DNA from: an uncultured bacterium
Lineage (GTDB): Bacteria; Cloacimonadota; Cloacimonadia; Cloacimonadales; Cloacimonadaceae
NCBI GenBank assembly: GCA_937924555.1
Contig: CALDSN010000184.1
Coordinates: 1-12,366 of the forward strand
Length of the DNA stretch: 12,366 nt
Direction: 5' to 3'
A model generated the notes under the pieces. The model searched no databases. It saw nothing but the letters and a program-made list of their open reading frames with translations, and was not told where the DNA came from. This document shows positions 6,402 to 12,366 of the stretch, in pieces. The number at the start of each line of letters is the position of its first letter. Position 1 is the first letter of the stretch. The translations under genes were made by a program, and so were the position numbers.

Positions 6402-7890
6402 CTTTATTCTCCCTCTTATTCATATACTCGCTTTGCAGCCGTTTAACATCCGTTTTGTCGCTGGCGGTAAGCGGGAAGCTCTCCACCAGCGTAATCTGCT
6501 GTGGCATCATGCAGGAGGGTAGCTTACCCGCAAGATACTGCCCAATCTCTGCTTCACCATGCGTGGCTGATTCCACAAACAGATGCAGCTTGGCGATGCC
6601 ATCCTCTTCATCCACCACTACTACACTGTTGCTTCCTGAAACTTGCTTGGCATGATACTCTATCTCCCCAAGCTCGATACGGTTTCCCTGCACCTTCACC
6701 TGCCGGTCTTTGCGTCCACAATACACATAGTTGCCATACTCATTCAAGCATGCCAGGTCACCCGTGGCATAGAAACGCTGGGGCTTACCCTCCCACATAT
6801 AAGTGACAAACGCATTGCGGTTCAGCTCATCATTATTCACATAGCCATCGGTAAGCTGTGCTCCGCCTACATACAGTTCACCCTGTTCACCCTTGGCACA
6901 AAGCTCCCCATCCTCTGTCACCAGCAAGGACAACACTCCCTGCAAAGGTTTTCCAATCGGCAGGATGTCGTGGTGCAGCTCTCTTTCCACATTGGCATCC
7001 ACCTTGTATGCCGTCACGCACACCGTTGCCTCAGTGGGACCATAGAGGTTCCACACTTCTGCATTGGGCACACAGGGCATAATGCAATCCAGCAGAGTCT
7101 TGCTAACTGCCTCCGCACCCACAAGCAAGGTTTTAACCGCTGGGAAGCTGAGAGTTGGTAAATAGGGCTTAAGCAGTGAGATAACGGAAGGTACCAGAAA
7201 CACAAAGCTTAGGGAATAGCTTAGCATTACCCTGGCAATCTCCAGGTACTTTATCTTTGTCGCATCAATGGTGTAAATTGCTGCACCGTGGCATAGCGGA
7301 TAGAATAGCATCAGCACAGAGCCGTCGAATGTGAGGTCAAACATCTGCAATGCCCTATCCTCTCGGCTGATGGGTAGTGGCAATGCCTGCACTGCCTCCA
7401 GCATGGCATTCAGATTGGCAGTGCTTATCCTCACGCCTTTGGGTTTACCAGTGCTCCCCGAGGTGAAGAGGATATATGCTGGAGCATCCTCTGCAGGTGC
7501 CTTCAGGCTTATGAGAGCTGACGCTGGGGGGATATCCTGCAAGCTGATGAAGCTGTATGCTTCACTCAGCAAATCCTTATCCTCTGCTCTGCTGCCTGCA
7601 AATGCTTTCAATCCTGCATCCATGGCAATCAGCATGTTCCTGTCTATCGGCTGAGCAGGATTAAGGATCACATAGCCGCAGTGGCTTAACACACAGGCAA
7701 TCAGGAAGGCATAGCTGCCAAGGTCGTTGCGCATCACCAACCCGATAATCTCGCCTTTACTGCGCTGCATCAGCCAGCTATAAAAACGCTCCACCTCAAC
7801 CAGTAGTTCGGGGTAGCTGTGGCATTCGTCACCAATAACCAATGCGGTGCCCGTTGACTGGGATAGATTATCTATCAGCTTCCTTAACAT
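6394..7890 (-). CDS. Amino-acid adenylation enzyme, DltA-like carrier-protein ligase
   Basis: This 498-residue stand-alone adenylation enzyme should activate a small acid with ATP and load it on the adjacent carrier protein, as DltA does with D-alanine. ANL-family core motifs occur in order: TSGSTGKPKG (143-152, A3), FDLTFD with D185 (A4; this Asp binds the substrate amino group in amino-acid-activating members), NLYGPTEAT (281-289, A5), YATGDLA with D378 (A7), GRKDRQVKVQGNRIELGEIE (392-411, A8 hinge) and FPLTASDKTDVKRL with K479 (A10). The length fits DltA and there are no condensation or thioesterase domains, so this is not a peptide-synthetase module. At the position of the DltA Cys linked with D-alanine choice (FCGE), this protein reads VGAE with G258, so the substrate may differ. 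I place the start at 7890 because GAGG lies 8 bp upstream; the frame is open to an ATG at 7923 without a good binding site. It is the first gene of the operon. Confidence 0.9.
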   Translation of the reverse strand: MLRKLIDNLSQSTGTALVIGDECHSYPELLVEVERFYSWLMQRSKGEIIGLVMRNDLGSYAFLIACVLSHCGYVILNPAQPIDRNMLIAMDAGLKAFAGSRAEDKDLLSEAYSFISLQDIPPASALISLKAPAEDAPAYILFTSGSTGKPKGVRISTANLNAMLEAVQALPLPISREDRALQMFDLTFDGSVLMLFYPLCHGAAIYTIDATKIKYLEIARVMLSYSLSFVFLVPSVISLLKPYLPTLSFPAVKTLLVGAEAVSKTLLDCIMPCVPNAEVWNLYGPTEATVCVTAYKVDANVERELHHDILPIGKPLQGVLSLLVTEDGELCAKGEQGELYVGGAQLTDGYVNNDELNRNAFVTYMWEGKPQRFYATGDLACLNEYGNYVYCGRKDRQVKVQGNRIELGEIEYHAKQVSGSNSVVVVDEEDGIAKLHLFVESATHGEAEIGQYLAGKLPSCMMPQQITLVESFPLTASDKTDVKRLQSEYMNKRENKDG

Positions 7891-7898
7891 CTTTTTAA

Positions 7899-7902
7899 CC
7901 TC
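7899..7902 (-). promoter_or_regulatory. Ribosome binding site supporting the adenylation-gene start at 7890
   Basis: GAGG followed by TTAAAAAG and then ATG (7888-7890). The alternative in-frame ATG at 7921-7923 has only AT-rich sequence in front (CTGATTAA). Confidence 0.6.
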
Positions 7903-7961
7903 GCTGGGATTAAAACTGCACATTTAATCAGTATTAGCAGAGCCATCAATGAGCAGTCGCA

Positions 7962-7994
7962 TATTTACAAATTGGGGGGTGCTGCAATTGTCAA
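7962..7994 (-). promoter_or_regulatory. Possible promoter of the dlt-like operon
   Basis: A perfect TTGACA (7989-7994) stands 100 bp upstream of the adenylation gene. The best -10-like sequence, TAAATA (7962-7967), is 21 bp away, which is too far for a standard promoter, and the usual 17-bp position is a poor match. The spacer contains a run of six C. A promoter is expected here because a terminator lies just upstream, but these exact boxes are uncertain. Confidence 0.3.
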
Positions 7995-8084
7995 CACATT
8001 TCCTCATCTACTTTTATTCCCTATATTAGTCGTGCAGGACAAGCTTGATCTTTCTGGAACTTGAGAATTGTGGATGAGAATAGT

Positions 8085-8115
8085 AAAAAAGCCGGAGCTC
8101 ATTCAAGCTCCGGCT
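8085..8115 (-). terminator. Rho-independent terminator after rpoD
   Basis: On the minus strand a perfect 10-bp GC-rich stem, AGCCGGAGCT (8106-8115) and AGCTCCGGCT (8090-8099), encloses the 6-nt loop TGAATG and is followed directly by a T-run (8085-8089). It lies 26 bp past the rpoD stop and separates the mutS2-dnaG-rpoD operon from the dlt-like operon. Confidence 0.95.
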
Positions 8116-8141
8116 AATATTTGAATAGGGTATAAGCCCGG

Positions 8142-9881
8142 TTATTTCACGTGGAAGTTGTCCAAGAACTGCTGCAGGATAGCGGCACGGCTGGGGTGAC
8201 GCAGTTTCTTGAGGGCTTTATCCTCAATCTGGCGGATACGTTCACGGGTAACCTGGAAGATATTACCTACTTCCTCCAAGGTGCGGTGATAGCCATCGTC
8301 GATGCCAAAGCGCAGGCGAATAACGCGTTCTTCGCGGGTGGTGAGGGTTTTCAGCACTTCATCCACTTGCTTCTTCAGCAAGCTGCGTTCGGCAAGGCGT
8401 TCCGGGGAGATAATGGTGCGGTCCTCAATGAAGTCACCCAGGATGCTATCTTCGCTATCGTGTCCGATGGGTTTATCCAGCGAAACAGGCTCTTTGCTGA
8501 TGGAAAGGATGTTTTTAATCTTCTCCACGGGGATATCCAATACCTCGGAGATCTCTTCGGGATAGGGGTCTCTGCCCAGTTTCTGCATCAGGCGTCTGCT
8601 GGTGCGGTTTATCTTGTTGATGGATTCAATCATGTGCACAGGGATGCGGATGGTGCGAGCTTGGTCGGCAATGGCACGGGTGATGGCTTGGCGTATCCAC
8701 CATGTGGCATAGGTGCTGAACTTATAGCCCTTGCGATAGTCATACTTTTCCACGGCACGCATCAAACCAGTGTTACCTTCCTGAATCAAATCCAAGAACT
8801 CCAGCCCACGGTTGTTGTAACGCTTGGCGATGCTGATGACCAAGCGGACGTTTGCCTCAATCATCTCGTTCTGGGCTTTTTCCTTGTTACGCTCCGCACG
8901 GTCGATTTCGCGAAGGAGGAAGACTAGCTCACTGCCGGTCATTTTGGTTTCCAGCTCCACACGGCGAATCTTGCGGCGGGCATTTTTAATCTTACGCAAA
9001 GTCTCCACAAAGACGTTGGGATCCATGCCGGTTTCCACCTTCACTTCTTCAAAATCTTCGTCACTCTTCTTGGCACGGCGACCGTAGGTGCAAATTTCAT
9101 CGATGGTATAGCGTTTGATGCGGGTTAGCTCGGTGATGCTGTCGTAGCTTTCTTCGATGCGTTCCACTAAGCTGCGGATGCGGTACACCATGCGTTTAAT
9201 GAGCTTGTCGTTATATGAAAGTATCATGAAGGTGTTGATAATCAGGTTACGAATATCATCAATCTCTTCCTGGCGGTTGGCGGTGCCTGTCTCATCAAAA
9301 TCACAATTGTCAAGGATAGCACCAACTTTGTCCAGATTGACTTCGTTCTCTTTAAGGATTTCTTTGAACTTATCGATAATCTTCACATCTTGGTTCTTGT
9401 CTATCCAAGTGCCGATATCCACCTTGAATATTTGGTCCAGGCGTACCCGGCGTTCACGGTAACGATGCAGAAAGTTATACATTTCTCGCAGGGTGCTGCC
9501 GGATTGGAAGACGTTTTGATTAATCATCTTCTGATATGTTTCAATCTTTTTAGCCACGCGAACTTCGCCTTCTCTATCAAGCAAGGGTACACGTCCCATT
9601 TCGCGTAGGTACATCCTTACGGGATCGTCATAAAAGCGTTTGGTCTTGAACTTCTTGGGTGCTGCCGGTTTACGGATTGCCGCTCCGCCTTTGGTGATTC
9701 TCTTCTCAGTCTCATCTATTATCTCAATCCCATCTTGGGACAGGTCGAAGATAATATCATCCACTTTGTCCAGGAAAAAGGGACTGCTGGGAAGAATATC
9801 ATTAATCTGTTTGAAGGTGATATAGCCGGTCTCTTTCCCCAGCTCCACCAGTTTCTTCAAATACTCGTTGTAAGTAATCAT
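8142..9881 (-). CDS. rpoD: Principal RNA polymerase sigma factor (sigma-70)
   Basis: This 579-residue protein is a full-length group 1 sigma factor that directs RNA polymerase to housekeeping promoters. Region 1.1 covers about residues 1-60, region 1.2 about 85-117 (DDPVRMYLREMGRVPLLDRE), and a long non-conserved region runs to about 335. Regions 2.1-2.4 follow at 336-407, including NVRLVISIAKRY, GLEFLDLIQEGNTGLMRAVE and YKFSTYATWWIRQAITRAI, all strongly conserved. Region 3 is about 415-490 and region 4 about 505-575, with the -35-reading helix-turn-helix TLEEVGNIFQVTRERIRQIE. The start at 9881 is preferred because AAGGAG (9887-9892) ends 5 bp before this ATG; an upstream in-frame TTG at 9896 would place the binding site inside the gene. 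It follows dnaG by 21 bp, as in many bacteria. Length and region 1.1 argue against Bacteroidota, whose main sigma factor is short. Confidence 0.97.
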   Translation of the reverse strand: MITYNEYLKKLVELGKETGYITFKQINDILPSSPFFLDKVDDIIFDLSQDGIEIIDETEKRITKGGAAIRKPAAPKKFKTKRFYDDPVRMYLREMGRVPLLDREGEVRVAKKIETYQKMINQNVFQSGSTLREMYNFLHRYRERRVRLDQIFKVDIGTWIDKNQDVKIIDKFKEILKENEVNLDKVGAILDNCDFDETGTANRQEEIDDIRNLIINTFMILSYNDKLIKRMVYRIRSLVERIEESYDSITELTRIKRYTIDEICTYGRRAKKSDEDFEEVKVETGMDPNVFVETLRKIKNARRKIRRVELETKMTGSELVFLLREIDRAERNKEKAQNEMIEANVRLVISIAKRYNNRGLEFLDLIQEGNTGLMRAVEKYDYRKGYKFSTYATWWIRQAITRAIADQARTIRIPVHMIESINKINRTSRRLMQKLGRDPYPEEISEVLDIPVEKIKNILSISKEPVSLDKPIGHDSEDSILGDFIEDRTIISPERLAERSLLKKQVDEVLKTLTTREERVIRLRFGIDDGYHRTLEEVGNIFQVTRERIRQIEDKALKKLRHPSRAAILQQFLDNFHVK

Positions 9882-9886
9882 CAATG

Positions 9887-9892
9887 CTCCTT
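9887..9892 (-). promoter_or_regulatory. Ribosome binding site fixing the rpoD start
   Basis: AAGGAG with a 5-bp spacer before ATG 9879-9881. This argues against using the upstream TTG at 9894-9896 as the start. Confidence 0.8.
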
Positions 9893-9902
9893 GCAAGGTG
9901 CT

Positions 9903-11630
9903 TCAAAAAAGGACTTTGTTGACCACCTTTCGGGTCATGCGTCGGTAAGTGAGAGTCAGCTTTTCTTTCTGTTTGAGGAGTTCCAGGTTGGATGGGTCTT
10001 TGATTATGGCGCTATCCATCTCGTCCAAGTCACGTTGGATCTTTCGGATGCGAAGCCCTTTAAGGCAATCTTCAAAGCGCATTTGCTGTAAATCCTCGAA
10101 CAGAAGTTCAGCCAAGCTTTCCTTTATTTCTTTATTTTCAATATTATCTATTAGCGCAGCGGGTTCCCAAGTTCCGGCGCTCAGGCTTTGGGATGATAAA
10201 TATGAGAAGATGTCACGGTAGAGCCTATTACTAAAATAACTAGCATCCAACTCGTTTGCAAGAACTTTGTAAGACTCATAGTCTTTTAGTGCCAATATCA
10301 AGGTGTGACGTTCTTCAAAACTCTCATGATTCTGGCTCTTGACGGGCTCGGGACTTGAGGTTGGGGGAGTGTACGCAGAACTGCGATGGAGCTTGCTGTT
10401 GAGCGCAGATACCGATACAGAAAAGGCTTCCGAGGCATCCTTTACCAGTAGTTCACGCTTAACTTGATCTTTAAGGTTGCGCAGAGCATCCAGAATCTGA
10501 TCTATTCTCTCGGAAGTTGAGGATTCATAGCGGGTGTCTCTGGCAAGAAAGCTGATGATGCCCGGGGCATCCTCTAACACTTGCTGCATAGCTTCTTTGC
10601 CTTGTTTTAGGATAAGTGAATCCGGGTCTTCGCCTGCAGGAAGTAAAGCCACAGAAACATCCATACCTCTGCTTAGGCATAACAGCCCACCACGCACAGC
10701 GGCTTTGATGCCGGCATTATCACCATCATACAGCATGGTTGCTTTTTGCCCGAAACGGCTCATCAAGCCAATCTGCTCTTCGGTAAGGGCAGTACCCAGG
10801 CTTGCTACCGAGTTGTTGAAACCGCTTTCGTAGAGGCGTAAAAAGTCAAAGTATCCCTCGCATACCAGGCAGGTTCCAGCTTTGCTTAGGTTGTATTTGG
10901 TTTTAAATAAACCGTAAAGCTCTTTTCCCTTCGTGTAAAGCTCGGTTCCGGGAGAGTTCATATACTTGCCAACTCCGGCTTTTTCTTCCAAGAGCCTTCC
11001 CCCAAAAGCAATAACCTCACCAAAGCTGTTGTGGATGGGGAACATCAACCTATCACGGAAGAGATCAACCAGACCTCCGGAATAGTTGCCAAACAAGCCG
11101 GAGTCTTTCAACAAAGATACTGACAACCCTTCTTTAAGCAGGTGGTTTAATAAGCCTTTCTCGCTGTTAAGGGCATAACCGAGTTGCAATTCTTTGGCAG
11201 TTTCGGGAGAGAAGGAACGTTTGTGCAGGTAGTCCAACACATGCTTGCCATAATTGAAGAGATTGTTACTAAAGAATTCTGCAGCAGATTTGTACACATG
11301 GAGTAGCTGCTCTCTTTTTGTGGATACCTGCTTGGTTTGATATTGTTCAGCAATTGTGATGCCGGCTCTTTGGGCAAGTTTCTTTAAAGCCTCAATGTAG
11401 CTGAGCTTCTCGTAATCCATCACAAAGCCAACCACATTGCCGGCTTTTCCACAAGCGAAGCATTTGTATATCTGCTTGGGTTGGCTGACGTATAATGATG
11501 GTTTTGTATCGTTATGGAAGGGGCAAATACCTCGCCAATTTGTGCCTACGTGCTTCAATGGGATGTAGCTCTGCACCACTTCCACAATGTCGTTAGCCTG
11601 GCGAATTTGCTCTATTAAACCTTGTTCCAT
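9903..11630 (-). CDS. dnaG: DNA primase
   Basis: This 575-residue protein makes RNA primers at the replication fork together with the replicative helicase. The N-terminal zinc-binding CHC2 domain has C36, H39, C57 and C60 (CPFH ... CFAC). The catalytic core contains FRDRLMFPIHNSFGEVIAFG (191-210) and a Toprim fold with VCEGYFDFLRL (E258), ASLGTALT, LYDGDNAGIKA (D302, D304) and the DPDS motif (335-338), all metal-binding or active-site positions of bacterial primases. The C-terminal part (about 430-575) is the poorly conserved helicase-binding domain, ending in a charged helical stretch. Length is normal (E. coli DnaG is 581). The ATG lies 3 bp after the mutS2 stop (TAG ATT ATG) with no clear Shine-Dalgarno, so translation is probably coupled. 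It forms a mutS2-dnaG-rpoD unit. Confidence 0.97.
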   Translation of the reverse strand: MEQGLIEQIRQANDIVEVVQSYIPLKHVGTNWRGICPFHNDTKPSLYVSQPKQIYKCFACGKAGNVVGFVMDYEKLSYIEALKKLAQRAGITIAEQYQTKQVSTKREQLLHVYKSAAEFFSNNLFNYGKHVLDYLHKRSFSPETAKELQLGYALNSEKGLLNHLLKEGLSVSLLKDSGLFGNYSGGLVDLFRDRLMFPIHNSFGEVIAFGGRLLEEKAGVGKYMNSPGTELYTKGKELYGLFKTKYNLSKAGTCLVCEGYFDFLRLYESGFNNSVASLGTALTEEQIGLMSRFGQKATMLYDGDNAGIKAAVRGGLLCLSRGMDVSVALLPAGEDPDSLILKQGKEAMQQVLEDAPGIISFLARDTRYESSTSERIDQILDALRNLKDQVKRELLVKDASEAFSVSVSALNSKLHRSSAYTPPTSSPEPVKSQNHESFEERHTLILALKDYESYKVLANELDASYFSNRLYRDIFSYLSSQSLSAGTWEPAALIDNIENKEIKESLAELLFEDLQQMRFEDCLKGLRIRKIQRDLDEMDSAIIKDPSNLELLKQKEKLTLTYRRMTRKVVNKVLF

Positions 11631-11633
11631 AAT

Positions 11634-12320
11634 CTATAACTTCACAATGGTGACCCCGGAGCCTCCCTCACTCATGGGTGGAGTATCGATACTGATAATC
11701 CCTTTTCTCTTGCGCAGGTAGTCGCGGACCTTGGTACGCAAAGCCCCTGTACCCTTACCATGCACAACTCGCAGTGAATGCAAGCCTGCATAAGCAGCGT
11801 CATCGATAAACTCATCCAATAACGGTTTTGCCTCATCAAAAGTTAAGCCTAACAGCTTAAGCTCGAATTTTGCTTTGGGGGTTATCGCACTTTTCACCAT
11901 AACCTCTGGCTTCTTTTCCACCATCGTTTTTGAGGATGTGAATAACTTTGCTAAGGGAGTCTTGAAGCTTATCCCGTTCATATCCACCGTTGCACTGTCT
12001 CCTGTAACAGAGATGAGCGTTGCCTCTGTATCGAAATCCGCAAGCCACACTCTATCCCCCGCCTTGGGATTGTTTAATGGTTTCCGTGCGTCTGTCCCAC
12101 TGCTTATAATCTCTTTCTGCAGTTCTGCTGTTTTAATTCCAATATCATGCAATTTTCTTTCCGAAAGTAACTTGCGTTCTGTTTTGTCCATGCTTTTCAG
12201 TTCTTTCAGTTCACTTGCATATATCTTCTGTTGCGAAATCAGTTCGTTCTGCAATTCCTTAAGGTGCTTTTGACGGCGCTGCTTCAACTCCAATTGCCAC
12301 AGGGTTTCTTTATCTTCCAG
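11634..12320 (-). CDS. mutS2: MutS2 family protein, C-terminal part only
   Basis: The frame is open to the end of genuine sequence at 12320, giving the last 228 residues; the ATPase and MutS core domains lie beyond the contig. A charged coiled-coil stretch (about residues 1-75, from the clamp/lever region) is followed by a small KOW-like beta domain typical of MutS2 (AGDRVWLADFDTEATLISVT, about 88-107). The C-terminal Smr domain (about 155-228) has VVHGKGTGALR and ends SEGGSGVTIVKL. MutS2 proteins are homodimeric ATPases reported to suppress recombination and to rescue collided ribosomes. The usual LDLRG at the start of Smr, linked to nuclease activity, reads LKLLG here. No start codon should be taken from the visible part: an internal TTG at 12293 is simply a leucine codon. 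The stop is 3 bp from dnaG. Confidence 0.93.
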   Translation of the reverse strand: MEDKETLWQLELKQRRQKHLKELQNELISQQKIYASELKELKSMDKTERKLLSERKLHDIGIKTAELQKEIISSGTDARKPLNNPKAGDRVWLADFDTEATLISVTGDSATVDMNGISFKTPLAKLFTSSKTMVEKKPEVMVKSAITPKAKFELKLLGLTFDEAKPLLDEFIDDAAYAGLHSLRVVHGKGTGALRTKVRDYLRKRKGIISIDTPPMSEGGSGVTIVKL

Positions 12321-12366
12321 AGATCGGAAGAGCGTCGTGTAGGGAAAGAGTGTAGATCTCGGTGGT
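12321..12366. other. Illumina sequencing adapter at contig end (not genomic)
   Basis: The last 46 bases begin AGATCGGAAGAGCGTCGTGT and continue exactly as the reverse complement of the Illumina TruSeq universal adapter, up to its GATCTCGGTGGT segment. The join falls inside the mutS2 coding frame. The adapter happens to keep that frame open on the minus strand, so its translation would add about 15 false residues to the truncated protein. Confidence 0.98.

Noticed and set aside
6394..7890. Adenylation enzyme as part of a nonribosomal peptide synthetase cluster
   Set aside because: It is a single-domain enzyme paired with a separate small carrier, an MBOAT and an SGNH protein; no condensation, thioesterase or tailoring genes are present.
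7924..8007. 27-codon minus-strand frame just before the adenylation gene, considered as a dltX or leader peptide
   Set aside because: The peptide has no membrane segment and no aromatic C-terminal motif, so it is not DltX; no stem-loop attenuator follows it.
8151..8927. Long open frame on the plus strand opposite rpoD
   Set aside because: It is antisense to the strongly conserved sigma regions 2-4, has no recognisable domain or ribosome binding site, and mirrors rpoD codon structure.
12293..12296. TTG at 12293 as the start of a 219-residue Smr protein
   Set aside because: The coiled-coil reading frame continues upstream without interruption to the adapter join, there is no binding site, and the domain order is that of a MutS2 C-terminus.

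Overview
The window is a contig end from a diderm bacterium, with every recognisable gene on the minus strand. Several things point to a member of the FCB group outside Bacteroidota, with Cloacimonadota (WWE1) as my best guess. A secreted protein ends in a type IX (Por) secretion sorting domain. The principal sigma factor is long, with region 1.1 and a large non-conserved insert, unlike the short sigma of Bacteroidota. The dlt-like operon resembles none of the usual Gram-positive loci. This is inference from protein style, not a database match.

Layout in transcription order (right to left). (1) 12321-12366 is not genomic: it matches the Illumina TruSeq adapter read-through sequence. (2) 12320-8142 is an informational operon, mutS2 (3'-terminal part) - dnaG - rpoD, with gaps of 3 and 21 bp, closed by a strong intrinsic terminator at 8085-8115. 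(3) 7890-3800 is a four-gene operon with 1-8 bp junctions: an amino-acid-type adenylation enzyme (DltA-like), an 80-residue carrier protein (DltC-like), an MBOAT acyltransferase (DltB/AlgI-like) and a membrane-anchored SGNH protein (DltD-like). Together these should activate a small acid, load it on the carrier, pass it across the inner membrane and esterify an envelope polymer. It is built like the dlt operon for teichoic-acid D-alanylation, but the host should have no teichoic acid. (4) 3704-2161 holds two exported proteins of unknown function joined by a 4-bp GTGA overlap; the first has a type IX sorting tail. (5) 1889-2160 is intergenic and carries a 2+2 inverted array of 11-bp repeats plus a probable ackA promoter. 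(6) 1888-1 holds acetate kinase (ackA), joined by a TAATG stop/start to a PAS-domain sensor gene that runs off the left end.

The most interesting part is the dlt-like operon. Its adenylation enzyme keeps the amino-group-binding Asp but appears to lack the Cys linked with D-alanine choice in DltA. Its MBOAT ends in an aromatic tail resembling the catalytic C-terminus of DltX, which could explain why no dltX gene is present. Two start sites (rpoD at 9881, the adenylation gene at 7890) are chosen downstream of the longest open frame because good ribosome binding sites precede them.
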